This document shows positions 16,077 through 25,615 of a stretch of DNA of 36,179 nucleotides, one piece after another. This stretch comes from an uncultured Saprospiraceae bacterium. GTDB lineage: Bacteria > Bacteroidota > Bacteroidia > Chitinophagales > Saprospiraceae. Positions within the stretch are counted from its first letter, which is position 1; every line of letters starts with the position of its first letter. The stretch spans positions 1 to 36,179 of the forward strand of contig CAMZLN010000066.1 of the NCBI GenBank assembly GCA_947311465.1. The letters run 5' to 3'. The translations under genes were made by a program, and so were the position numbers. Below the pieces are notes generated by a model. It made no database searches. It was not told the origin of the DNA and saw only the letters and a program-made list of their open reading frames with translations.

Positions 16077-16523
16077 ATGAATTACGTCAGAAGATCACCT
16101 AGATTAAGTCAAACAGGATTTTTCCCAGTTGCAGCTATTCTAAATGAATTGGCACATGGTAAACCTACAATTACTGAACAGGACAATGTAAACACATTTA
16201 CTCCGTTAGTAAATATCATTGAAACGAAAGATGACTTTAGAATTGAAATGATTATTCCAGGGTGGAGCAAAAAAGAAATTAATGTACAACTAGAAAATGC
16301 TCAATTAAAGATAAGTGGGGAAAGAGATTTTGTTGAAAAAGAAGGAGAGACTTATTTGAGAAAAGAGTTTGATTTGAGTAAATTTAATCGTTCATTTCAG
16401 ATTCCAGATTCTGTAAATTTATCTAAAGTAAAAGCAAATTTCAAGAATGGAATCTTGATCATTAATTTAGCAAAGAAGGAGGAGTCAAAAGAATTGCCAC
16501 CAAGAAAAATCGAAATTGGATAA
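16077..16523 (+). CDS. Small heat-shock protein, Hsp20/alpha-crystallin family
   Basis: The 148-aa protein has a variable N-terminal arm (~1-40). The alpha-crystallin domain follows (~42-138), recognised from VNIIETKDDFRIEMIIPGWSK, the KISGER-type strand and FKNGILIINLAKKEE. The C terminus lacks an obvious separate I-x-I tail but has ELPPRKIEIG. Small Hsps form oligomers that hold unfolded proteins for refolding by DnaK/ClpB. A sigma-54-like promoter with paired palindromes and a leader hairpin lie upstream, and an intrinsic terminator follows. It looks like a single-gene stress-induced unit. Confidence 0.92.
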   Translation: MNYVRRSPRLSQTGFFPVAAILNELAHGKPTITEQDNVNTFTPLVNIIETKDDFRIEMIIPGWSKKEINVQLENAQLKISGERDFVEKEGETYLRKEFDLSKFNRSFQIPDSVNLSKVKANFKNGILIINLAKKEESKELPPRKIEIG

Positions 16524-16591
16524 TTGAGAATATTTATTTATTCTGAATTTTCAATTTCTAAATTTTTGAAAGAAAAGTTTAGGTTAATTTT

Positions 16592-16625
16592 AAAAGTGAT
16601 ATCAATTTGGTATCACTTTTTTGTT
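16592..16625 (+). terminator. Intrinsic terminator of hsp20
   Basis: Stem AAAAGTGATA / TATCACTTTT (16592-16601, 16611-16620) with a 9-nt loop and further T residues (TTTTTTGTTG) after it. Confidence 0.7.
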
Positions 16626-16731
16626 GTACAAATCGAGTTTATAGCGTTATGTTACTATAAAAAAGTGTCCTATGCATAAAACATTACAATCTGTAGTAGA
16701 AATTAATACAATAGAAATTGAAGACTAACTC

Positions 16732-18153
16732 TTATTTACGAATTTTTAACCGATCACCAGGATTTGGTAATTTAAAAAGAGTAAAATCATTATCCTTCAT
16801 TAATGTTCTTAAAGTCGTTTTTGGATACTTACGTAGGACATCTCTGATGGAATCTGAATTTTTCATTGTATAATACTCAAAATTGGAATCATAGATTTTA
16901 TCCAAAATCTTTAGTTTCATGTGAATATCTTTGTATTTATCAATGACTACCTTTTTTACTTCCTGCTGTGGTATTGAAACCCCAACACTTGCAATTACGG
17001 ATGTGGTATTATTTGAACCAACAGGCTGAAATATGACTAATTTTTGTCCAATACTAATTTGATTGGTTGGTAAGTTATTCCAAGCACGGATATTGTAAAT
17101 ATTGCAATCAAAAAGTTTTGATAATTTATAGATATCATCACCAGATTGTACAGTATATTCTGATTTTGTAAAGAAATTCATTGGATTATACCCTCTAAAC
17201 ATACCATCGTATAAGGATACATGACTTAATAAATATTCACAGTCAGGATTATTGACATATTTGCTTAAAATATCTGTAGCACGTTTTGGGATGATTAGAT
17301 AATTCCCAACATAACTTCGGGGAATTTTATTTTGCTTGTATGAAGGATTTAATGCCTGCAATGTATAAATAGGTACACCCGTAATCGCAGAAATTTGTGT
17401 GAAAGTCATTTCATGATATACTTTTATACTTTCAATAACTTGCATGTCCATATCTGGATAAGTAGGCTGTAGATCATGATAATAATAGTAATTTACTAAA
17501 TAACTAGCGGCTATGAAAGCTGAAACATAATTTCTCGTTTCCCTAGGTAAATACTTCTTTATTTTCCAATAATCATGGCTTTTTCCTTTACGAATAGCCT
17601 TGCGCACTCTTCCCGGACCACCATTATATGCAGCCAATGCTAGATCCCAGTTTCCAAATTTGCTATGTAAAACGGAAAGATATTCTAAAGCGGATTGAGT
17701 TGCTTTGTTTGGGTCTAATCGTTCATCGACTAAACTATTTATATTCAGATTATATTCTCTTGCCGTTGGAGCCATAAATTGCCATAAGCCTTTGGCACTT
17801 GACCTAGATTCTGCAAATGGTATCAAGGCTGATTCTACTACTGCTAGATATTTTAAATCTTTAGGCATATTTCTTTCTTCCAAATATTTTTCAAACATTG
17901 GAAAATAGGTAACTATTCGACCTAAAATTGCAGATGCTTTTTGGCGATCTTTAACGGTATAGGTTTTTAAATAACTTTTTACGGTAGAATTGTATTTGGA
18001 TTGAACACAAAGATTCAAATTATTTAATCTGAATTGAATCTCTGAATCAGAAAGTTCATCTATTGGAGTATTTGGATCCGTAAAATTTAACGAATTTGCA
18101 ATTGCAATTTGACTCAAGAGTAGAAAAAAAATAATTTTTGTGATAAATTGCAT
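16732..18153 (-). CDS. MltD-like membrane-bound/periplasmic lytic transglycosylase with LysM
   Basis: The 473-aa product has a signal peptide (FFLLLSQIAIANS). A goose-lysozyme-type SLT domain (~90-205) follows, with the catalytic Glu in LAVVESALIPFAES, then the SSAKGLWQFMAPTAREY and LALAAYNGGPGRVRKAI motifs. The LysM-type peptidoglycan-binding part is YTVQSGDDIYKLSKLFDCNIYNI...IGQKLVIF (~335-385), and a degenerate second one ends the protein (SDSIRDVLRKYPKTTLRTL...PGDRLKIRK). It cleaves the glycan strand of murein to form 1,6-anhydro ends. It is on the same strand as, and downstream of, PBP1A, giving a wall-synthesis/wall-turnover pair separated by 183 bp that contains the repeats B-D. Confidence 0.88.
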   Translation of the reverse strand: MQFITKIIFFLLLSQIAIANSLNFTDPNTPIDELSDSEIQFRLNNLNLCVQSKYNSTVKSYLKTYTVKDRQKASAILGRIVTYFPMFEKYLEERNMPKDLKYLAVVESALIPFAESRSSAKGLWQFMAPTAREYNLNINSLVDERLDPNKATQSALEYLSVLHSKFGNWDLALAAYNGGPGRVRKAIRKGKSHDYWKIKKYLPRETRNYVSAFIAASYLVNYYYYHDLQPTYPDMDMQVIESIKVYHEMTFTQISAITGVPIYTLQALNPSYKQNKIPRSYVGNYLIIPKRATDILSKYVNNPDCEYLLSHVSLYDGMFRGYNPMNFFTKSEYTVQSGDDIYKLSKLFDCNIYNIRAWNNLPTNQISIGQKLVIFQPVGSNNTTSVIASVGVSIPQQEVKKVVIDKYKDIHMKLKILDKIYDSNFEYYTMKNSDSIRDVLRKYPKTTLRTLMKDNDFTLFKLPNPGDRLKIRK

Positions 18154-18184
18154 GGTTTATGTGTTTTGTGTCTAGTGATTCAAT

Positions 18185-18270
18185 AAGGAACTGTGAAAAA
18201 ATAAATCTATATTTATTTTGTCACCGTTCCTAAACTAATTCGGAACATTTATTTCTTCGTAATTCCTAAA
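18185..18270. repeat. Intergenic repeat cluster, copies B, C and D; C and D form a long hairpin
   Basis: 18186-18206 and 18211-18231 form an inverted repeat: AGGAACTGTGAAAAAATAAAT against ATTTATTTTGTCACCGTTCCT, 19 of 21 positions paired, 4-nt loop. These two arms are copies D and C of the TTATTTTTTCACAGTTCCTAAA repeat. A third related copy (GGAACATTTATTTCTTCGTAATTCC) lies at 18242-18270. The cluster occupies the gap between the PBP1A stop and the lytic transglycosylase start. Confidence 0.6.
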
Positions 18271-18336
18271 AAGTGCAAAAATGCAGAAAATTTATCAAAT
18301 TAAAAAATTTGACATGTGTAATTATTTGTATATTTT

Positions 18337-20970
18337 CTATAATTCTTCTCCAAAGTCGTCTTCCTCATCACTAGTTTCTTGATCTGTTGAATCTTGCTCA
18401 ATCTCATCTCCAAATTGATCTGGATCCATTCCTTCTATGGTTTCATCAAAATCAGTATCCCCATTTTCTTGTTGATAGATTTCACAATCCAATTCTATAC
18501 CAATATCTCCTTTGGGAATAGGGAATCTTACTTTAGTATCAAATTTCAATTCTTCATCATCTTCTAGACTTTGCAATAATTTTGCAAAAATGGGGCGTGC
18601 CATTTTTGCGCCACTACCATGCCTAAGTGATTTGAATCTAATCCATTGCTCTTCTCCACCAACCCATGTCCCACAAACCAATCTAGGGGTCAATCCCATA
18701 AACCATCCATCTACGGAGCTATTGGTTGTTCCTGTTTTTCCTCCAATTTCACTTTTTATCTTATCAAATCCAGGAAGACCTTGATGCATTACTTTCTTTA
18801 ACATTTGAATCATTACATAATTGACTCTTGGCTCTAGTGCAGGTTTATTATCAGGGTATTCTGTATAAATTACTCGATCATATTTATCTACAATCTTTGT
18901 GAGAAAAATAGGTTTTGTACTTGTCCCATTGTTTGCAAAGGAGGTGTACGCTCCTGTCATTTCTGTGACGGCAAGTTCTGCTGATCCCAAACATATTGAA
19001 GGGGAAGGTGGCACTTTTTCTTTCGGAATCCCCATATTTGATGCTAGTTCTCTTACACTTTCTGGATCACCAAGTTGTTTCATCAAATAAACAGATACTG
19101 TATTTTTTGAATATTGCAGTCCTTTAAAAAGGGTGAAAGGTTCTCCTGAATATTCATTATTTGCATTATTGGGAGTCCAATCTTTCTTTAAATGAAAATT
19201 GCCTTCGCCCGCATGTATTGTATATGGAATATCATCAACGACAAAACAAGGAGACATTCCTAATTGGGCAATCGCAGTTGAATAAATCAGTGGTTTAAAG
19301 GTAGATCCTACTTGTCTATTAGAAGTGACATGATCATATTTGAAATATTTATGATTGATTCCTCCTACCCATGATTTGATTTCTCCAGTCACTGGGTCAA
19401 CGGACATTGATCCAACTTGTAAAAAATTTCTGTGATATTTTAATGAATCCATAGGAGTCATTAAGGTATCTTTTTCTAAAGATTCATTGTCGTATGTAAA
19501 CACCTTCATTTGTGTTTTTTTAGCGAATGATTCTTCTAAAGTTTTTTTGAAAGTGCGCCATTGATTTTTGACGATTTTCCAATCTTTACTTTTTAAAAGC
19601 GTGTTGTATTTCTTTTCGAAGTTTTTTGAAATTAATTTCTTCTTTCTTAATTTTTTAAGATAACCTTTGTCTTTATCCGCATTTAACAAACGTAGAATAT
19701 CAATATCTCTAAGAGGTATTTCGTAATCTTTTTTTATTTGCTTAGTTAAATCACTGAAATATTTTTTTCGTATTGCTTTCGCACGATCAGTAGATCGAAT
19801 TAATCTATCTAATACTTTTTCACGAATGACCATTTCTTCATCAGTAGTACCCAAATCTTCTGGATCATTTGGATTGGGTGGAATTCGATATTCCCAAGGA
19901 TCATCTTTTTTCCATTCTTTATTAAAAAATTTTTGAAGCTTTTTCATGTGTATGAGCATTGCTTCTTCGTGATGTTTTTGAATGATAGGATCTATGGTAG
20001 TATAAACTTTTAATCCATCTCTGTAAATATCATAAGGTTTTCCATCAGATTTCTTATCAGCTACATTTTTCAAAACATGTTTTAAATGCTTTCTCAATTC
20101 CATTCTGAAATATGGGGCAAGTCCTGTAGTATGAGATTCTTTATGAAAACTGGACATATCAAGGGGCAATACACGCAGGGAATCATATTGCATTTGAGAA
20201 ATATACTCTTTCTTTTTCATCTGATGAAGAACAACTTCTCGTCGCTTCAATGCCCTTTTAGGAGCTCTTAAAGGATTGTATCTGGCTGGATTTTTCAACA
20301 TACCTACAAGCATGGCAGATTGCTCTAGCGAAAGATTATCTGGGGTTTCATTGAAATATATTTCCGAAGCAGCTCGAATCCCATAAGCTCCATATAAAAA
20401 ACTAAATTTGTTGAGATACATCGCAATGATTTCCTCTTTTGTATAATTTTTTTCTAGTCGTACCGCAATGATCCATTCCTTGAATTTTTGAAAGATTCTT
20501 TGAACAATATTCTTTGACGCAGTTCCTGTAAATAATAATTTCGCTAATTGTTGAGTAATTGTACTGGCTCCTCCATCTTTTCCAAAACGTGCAACAGCTC
20601 TAGCTAAACCTTTCATGTCAATACCAGAATGCTTGTAATATCTTTCATCTTCGGTGGATAAAAGTGCATTTATTAAATGGGGTGATAAATCTTCGTAAGT
20701 AACGGTTACACGATTTTCGATATAGTATTTTCCAATAACGCTTCCATCATTTGCAAAAACTTGAGTTGCTTGGTCGTATTTTGGATTTTCTAGTTCTTCG
20801 AACGAAGGTAGTTTTGTGAAGGAGGTAATAATAAATATTAACGGAATACTCAAAATGAATAATCCCGTTAATATCCAAAGATATTTTATATATTTCCGAT
20901 GTTTGGTTATGGTAATATCGTCTCCATCACCATTTTTTCCTCTAAAAAAATGTTTTATTTTTTCTAGCAT
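18337..20970 (-). CDS. Bifunctional penicillin-binding protein 1A (transglycosylase/transpeptidase)
   Basis: The 877-aa protein has one N-terminal membrane helix (LWILTGLFILSIPLIFII, ~31-48). The GT51 transglycosylase domain (~65-240) carries the EDERYYKHSGID (~107) and GASTITQQLAKLL motifs. A linker that includes a charged helical insert (~330-510) follows, and then the transpeptidase. The transpeptidase has the active-site STFK in GSTFKPLIYSTA (~560), the SKN motif in YSKNTVSVYLM (~620) and KTGT in GGKTGTTNSSVDGW (~743). It ends in a long acidic low-complexity tail (EIEQDSTDQETSDEEDDFGEEL). It polymerises and cross-links murein from lipid II. It was probably once adjacent to aroB; the T9SS pair and aroB fragment now intervene. 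Confidence 0.92.
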   Translation of the reverse strand: MLEKIKHFFRGKNGDGDDITITKHRKYIKYLWILTGLFILSIPLIFIITSFTKLPSFEELENPKYDQATQVFANDGSVIGKYYIENRVTVTYEDLSPHLINALLSTEDERYYKHSGIDMKGLARAVARFGKDGGASTITQQLAKLLFTGTASKNIVQRIFQKFKEWIIAVRLEKNYTKEEIIAMYLNKFSFLYGAYGIRAASEIYFNETPDNLSLEQSAMLVGMLKNPARYNPLRAPKRALKRREVVLHQMKKKEYISQMQYDSLRVLPLDMSSFHKESHTTGLAPYFRMELRKHLKHVLKNVADKKSDGKPYDIYRDGLKVYTTIDPIIQKHHEEAMLIHMKKLQKFFNKEWKKDDPWEYRIPPNPNDPEDLGTTDEEMVIREKVLDRLIRSTDRAKAIRKKYFSDLTKQIKKDYEIPLRDIDILRLLNADKDKGYLKKLRKKKLISKNFEKKYNTLLKSKDWKIVKNQWRTFKKTLEESFAKKTQMKVFTYDNESLEKDTLMTPMDSLKYHRNFLQVGSMSVDPVTGEIKSWVGGINHKYFKYDHVTSNRQVGSTFKPLIYSTAIAQLGMSPCFVVDDIPYTIHAGEGNFHLKKDWTPNNANNEYSGEPFTLFKGLQYSKNTVSVYLMKQLGDPESVRELASNMGIPKEKVPPSPSICLGSAELAVTEMTGAYTSFANNGTSTKPIFLTKIVDKYDRVIYTEYPDNKPALEPRVNYVMIQMLKKVMHQGLPGFDKIKSEIGGKTGTTNSSVDGWFMGLTPRLVCGTWVGGEEQWIRFKSLRHGSGAKMARPIFAKLLQSLEDDEELKFDTKVRFPIPKGDIGIELDCEIYQQENGDTDFDETIEGMDPDQFGDEIEQDSTDQETSDEEDDFGEEL

Positions 20971-21079
20971 GTTTTCTCATTTTACTTTGCTAAATATTTT
21001 GAAAAATAATAAGTAGTTGAATATAATTATACGGTCAGTAACTTAATTCTTCAAAATCGAACCAAGTTACAGAATAAAG

Positions 21080-21197
21080 ACATTATAAAGAAATATAATA
21101 TTCTAAACTTTCTTGAATCAATGAATTATTCGCTGTTTGATTTAAAATGACGGTCCCAATCTCAGAAATCATTGCGAAGTTGATGATTTGATTTTGA
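21080..21197 (-). pseudogene. Truncated duplicate of the aroB 3' end (about 38 codons plus stop)
   Basis: The stop is at 21085-21083 and the frame, read leftward from ~21197, is QNQIINFAMISEIGTVILNQ followed by TANNSLIQESLEYYISL. This is nearly the same as the C terminus of the intact aroB (25616). Nucleotide identity from 21080 to ~21196 against 25613 to ~25729 is high, with about nine substitutions. Five or so are silent and two change amino acids conservatively (T to A, I to V), so it was diverging under coding constraint. Homology ends 3 nt beyond the stop on one side and at the codons just before the T9SS gene stop on the other. Confidence 0.85.
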
Positions 21198-21203
21198 AGG
21201 TGG

Positions 21204-22742
21204 TTATTGTTTTATAAATTTATGAATTTTGAATTTCCCATCTTTATGAATAAGTTTTAGAAAATAATTCCCAGTTAGTAATGAATTTACATTTATTGTT
21301 TCTTTTAATAAATCTTGTTTAACAATATTGCCTGTAATATTAATTATTTGGTACATGTAAAACGAATTGTTATTTATATTTAATGTATTGTGGCATGGAT
21401 TTGGAAAGATATTTTGATGACTCTCTAAATTTGCTAATTCTATGTCCAAAATATTTACTTCATCGCAATTGGATGAGATAAAACATCCATTTTCATCAAT
21501 TGATAATATCCAAATATCATAATGTTGTGTTAGAGTTGAATCCCAATAAGGAGATTCCCCAAGTAAAACAAAAGATCCATTTTGCCTTTCAACTATTTTA
21601 TTAAATATTGAATGTTTATATTTTCCACCTCTATTTGGTTCTGATTTTTCTCCTTCTCGTAGTTTATTTTTGTAAATTTTCAACCATTGTAGTTCGAGGG
21701 TAGTGTTAAAACAAAGGACAAATCCAGATAATTTCCAGTCTACTTTATCTTTTTCAAAAACATCCTGGACGGTACCTGATAGTACAATATTGCCTTTTTT
21801 TGTGATAATCATTTGATTTGCGATGTAAGTTCTACCTATTTGGGTGATATCAAGTGGAATATATAGTTTTGATAATAAGATAGAGTCTAATTGACTGTCA
21901 ACTTTTGTTATAGCTCCATAGTCAACATTATATCCGTCAATTTCGGATGGTTCTACATGAGATGTAAAATAATAATTCCCATTTTTGCCAATAATTTTTG
22001 ATGGTATAAAATCATCATTGATTCCACTAAACTTAAATAACCGCTTTTTTATTACTTCACCATCAGTATTATTAACTGAAATTAATGTTTGGGTTGGTCC
22101 ACTAACTGCACTATTTTGTACAACGAAAGAAATATTCTCACTATTTTTTGTTGATAAACCTACTAATCTAGGATGAAGTGCATTTTTGATACTATAGGTT
22201 TTTTCCCATTCTTTTTGGTTTGAGAGTTGATTTAGTTTTATTACGATACCTTTGATTTGTTTTGAAGGATAATAAACTCTAGTTCCATATAAATAATATT
22301 TTTTTTCAAAGACATAAATACCTTCGGGATTTAGCACTTCATTGTCTATGGATGCGAAAATAATTTCATCAATTGTTTCAAAATTTAAGGATAATACTTT
22401 TAAAACAAAATTCCTACCGTTATTGACTTTTTGGGTGCTAGAACCTACAAGTATGATGTTTTTGCCATCGTAAATTAATGGAGAGTCAAATCCCGGGAAA
22501 AAATTTTCAATTAATTTTGTATGAATAATATTACCATTATTATCAATTTTTGTTAATTGACATGCTCCTGATTCTAGATAAAGAATAGATGCGACAATAA
22601 AAAAATCATCAAAACTTATAATTGCACTAGACAAATTAATTGTTGCATTTTCTCCTAGTGGGTACAGCTTATTGAAATTGTTTTGAGAATAACAATAAGT
22701 TGTACCTAGAAGTAATGAAATAAATAAGATAATTTTATTCAT
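21204..22742 (-). CDS. Secreted T9SS type A substrate, beta-propeller-like
   Basis: The 512-aa product has a signal peptide (NKIILFISLLLGTTYCYSQ). The body is made of repeated strand pairs (DDFFIVASILYLESGACQLTK, KNIILVGSSTQKVNNGRNFVLK, NIVLSGTVQDVFEKDKVDWK), which suggest a propeller of the delta-60 or quinoprotein kind. The C-terminal ~75 residues (IFPNPCHNTLNINNNS ... LLTGNYFLKLIHKDGKFKIHKFIKQ) are a standard T9SS type A sorting domain. It has no visible catalytic residues. It begins 23 bp downstream of the metalloprotease gene in the same orientation and is probably its operon partner. The aroB fragment lies 8-120 bp beyond its stop. Confidence 0.75.
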   Translation of the reverse strand: MNKIILFISLLLGTTYCYSQNNFNKLYPLGENATINLSSAIISFDDFFIVASILYLESGACQLTKIDNNGNIIHTKLIENFFPGFDSPLIYDGKNIILVGSSTQKVNNGRNFVLKVLSLNFETIDEIIFASIDNEVLNPEGIYVFEKKYYLYGTRVYYPSKQIKGIVIKLNQLSNQKEWEKTYSIKNALHPRLVGLSTKNSENISFVVQNSAVSGPTQTLISVNNTDGEVIKKRLFKFSGINDDFIPSKIIGKNGNYYFTSHVEPSEIDGYNVDYGAITKVDSQLDSILLSKLYIPLDITQIGRTYIANQMIITKKGNIVLSGTVQDVFEKDKVDWKLSGFVLCFNTTLELQWLKIYKNKLREGEKSEPNRGGKYKHSIFNKIVERQNGSFVLLGESPYWDSTLTQHYDIWILSIDENGCFISSNCDEVNILDIELANLESHQNIFPNPCHNTLNINNNSFYMYQIINITGNIVKQDLLKETINVNSLLTGNYFLKLIHKDGKFKIHKFIKQ

Positions 22743-22765
22743 TTGTACTATTTTATAGCTAATTT

Positions 22766-25565
22766 TTATTCGATTAATATTTTCTTTGAATAAATATTTG
22801 TTTTGTCTTTTATAATATGAATGTAATATACACCTTGTTTGAATTGAGTTGCATTGATTTTTAAAACATTCTGAGAGCTTTTTTGTTGTAAAATTTTGTT
22901 ACCAAAAGAATCAGTTATTGTTATTTCGATTGTGTTTGCATCATTAAATTTAATGGTAAAGTAGTTATTCGCAGGGTTAGGAAATATTTTTGGATTGCCT
23001 ATTTTAGAAATTGAAGTAAACTTGAAATTGTCATCAACTTCATCACCATCTTTTGGCTCAAGTAATATTTTTGTTAATGAATAATATAGGGAAAGTGCTA
23101 TCCCAGAATTTTCATTAGACTTTAATGCAATTGATTGTATTTCGTTTAATTCTGCCAGAGTAGGAGTGAACAGTACTTTATTATTTAGTCGTTTTAAGTT
23201 GATTTTTTGTAAAGTGACAAACTCTTTGTTCTCTATTGTTGCTAGATATTTTTTTGCTTCAACTAAATCTCCTTCTAATAGATATGTACTGTAAATCAAT
23301 AATTGATTATTGCCATTAGATTTAATTAGTTTACGTACTTTAGTAAAATTACCAGCTTTGATTTCTGCAGTTACTATTTTTTGAAATGAAAACTCATCAT
23401 TAGGTGGAGCTACAATATAGTCACAAGGATTAGATGGGTCATTAAAGTATGAAAACTTTCTTGTAACATTAGGTGTACTTAATATTGCATCTTTACAATC
23501 AGTATCCCTATCATCCGGTTCCCAATATTCAAAATTGTTTGGATATCCTGAAATTGAAGTAACACTTGAATTGGTATTACCAGTATGCGTAAAACAATTA
23601 TTTACTGGCCTCATTCCAGGCTTGATTTGTATTGGATTTACATTTCCATGTATTCGAATATCGGATTTTGTTGTATTGAAGCAATTATCTCTGAAGATTA
23701 GTCCGCCATTATTATTCCATAAACGGATTCCATATTTTGTATTGGAGAATCTGTTATTTTGAATAAAATTTGAACCGAATCCATTTGCTACATTAAATAT
23801 GCCATAATATCCTTCAAATTTATTATCTGTTATTGTGTAATTATTTTCGCCTCTAATTTCAATATTTTTAAAGGAATAATTGAACTTATTGTTTTCGATA
23901 TTGTGTTTTCCAATTGATAAGGCACTTGAGAATATATTTCTATTTGTTGAATAAAATATATTGTCATATATGTTGGAAGGAAGAACAGCATGTGTACTTG
24001 TTAGCATTATGTCCTTAGATCCTCCATGGAACTCATTATTTCCTATTAAACTGAAATCAGCATCTTCTCCAATGATGCATCTGTCTTGGATATTAAAAAA
24101 CTTACAGCCAATAACATGTAAGTCACTACAATTCCAATTTGTAATTCCCCATTTCCCGCCATATTGGGTACAATTGACTATTGTACTTTTGTTAATTCTT
24201 GGTTGATAGGCAATAAACTCAGCCAATCTATTACAATTTCTAAAAATAGTATTTTGTGCATCTAATTTTCCATTCCCATAATTAGTTTTTTCAGGCCATG
24301 GAAGAGCTGGAAACATAGAGACTGCAGCATTATTAGTATTTTCTATTGTTGCATCTATAAATTTTACATCATAAAAATTAAATGCAGGATCAAAATTTCC
24401 ACCAGTAACTTTAATACCTGACCATTTGTTGCAATTAGAAGTAATTTTTCCTCCATTTACTATTAATTTTGCATTTTTATGGACTATTATTTTTTTATTA
24501 GGTGCCATAATACATGTACCGTATACATTAAATGTTGCACCAGGCATAATTTCGACATCATGGTGAAAAATTTCTGTTGAATATATTGCATAGGAATTTT
24601 CAAATTTCGAATCCCAAAGTTCTTTTCTTGCTGTTTTTAAAAAATAATACATTCTTTTCGCTTGTCCTTCTGTAAATTCTGTAGCACAAGCATGAAAATA
24701 TCCCATGTAATTTTCTTCTGGATATAACCAATTCCAATTGCTATTACAATTTTCACAATTTGAATTTTTATCCTTTTCAAGACAGTCATATTCTATCAAT
24801 GGTCTTATGCAAGGTGGTGTATCGCAAACAAAATCACCATTTTTACAACATTCTGATTCTGTTAACCCATTTTGGTGACAATGATTTCCATTACATTCAT
24901 CATCATCATCATCTTCTCCCCATATATGATATAAACCTAAATAGTGCCCAAGTTCATGAGTTAATGTTTTTAAATAATAAGGTGCACTTCCAAATTCTGA
25001 TGTTGAACCGAATGCCCAATACGAAATTGTAATTCCATCTAGTATACTTGTAGTTGGAGGGAGTACTGCACTACCACCCTGACCTAAAGGACCGTTTTTA
25101 ATAATCCATATATTTAAATATTTTTTCTTATCCCATGATGTTGTAGTATGTAAATTCCATTTATGTCCTGGAGGATTGGTATCAGTATATTGAGAATAAA
25201 TTCTTTCAATTCCAGAAGTGCAATTTCCATCTGGATCAATATTTGCGAGAACTAATTTTATCTTTGTATTATATCCTCCATAAAGACCTTTTAAGTGATC
25301 ATTTGTTTCTTTAATTGCAGCGTGTACTTGTGCATCTGGTATATTTTCGGGACCATTCAGATGAATTATATGAACTATTGTTGGAATAACGTATTGGGAT
25401 GTTTCTGCGTCAGTTTTTTCTTCACATTTTGTAGTATTGTTAAGATTAGAAGAATTGTAATTTTGATTGTATTCAAATCCACATTGAAATTGGGCAAATA
25501 GATATAAGGGCATGATGCTTAACATTAATAATACCCCCCGAAATTATTTTTTTTCGTAAAAACAT
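22766..25565 (-). CDS. M43-family metalloprotease with beta-helix and T9SS type A domain; disrupted at a G6 tract near its 5' end
   Basis: The ORF track gives 919 aa from Met at 25525, whose signal sequence lacks a positive N region. A better start at 25565 (ATG at 25565-25563) would give MFLRKKIISGVLLMLSIMPL..., a textbook signal peptide, if one base were missing from the run of six G at 25539-25534 (or the A8 run just before it). As sequenced the two pieces are in different frames. The domain order is an M43 (pappalysin-type) peptidase with zinc motif HELGHYLGLYH (H190, E191, H194, H200 in track numbering) and Met-turn ENYMGYFHACATEFT (~272), a right-handed beta-helix region (~330-690), and a T9SS C-terminal domain (IFPNPANNYFTIKFND ... 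GVYYIHIIKDKTNIYSKKILIE). It would cleave extracellular protein. A -7 box TATATTTG (25602-25595) precedes the 25565 ATG. Confidence 0.8.
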
Positions 25566-25594
25566 GATTTAAAAATTTTGTTTGATTAATGATG

Positions 25595-25602
25595 CAAATA
25601 TA
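25595..25602 (-). promoter_or_regulatory. -7 box of the metalloprotease operon
   Basis: TATATTTG on the minus strand, a perfect TAnnTTTG match, followed about 30 nt later by the ATG at 25565. The -33 position (TTTC) is weak and lies in the end of aroB, so promoter and aroB 3' end overlap. The position favours the 25565 start over 25525. Confidence 0.45.
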
Positions 25603-25615
25603 TAAATAAAAAACA

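Noticed and set aside
16672-16728. 18-aa ORF starting MHKTLQSVVEINT
   Set aside because: Too short, no ribosome binding site or promoter, and abuts the convergent gene; likely chance.
21204-25565. Insertion sequence or transposon carrying the two T9SS genes
   Set aside because: No transposase, integrase or terminal inverted repeats were seen; only the aroB-end direct repeat.
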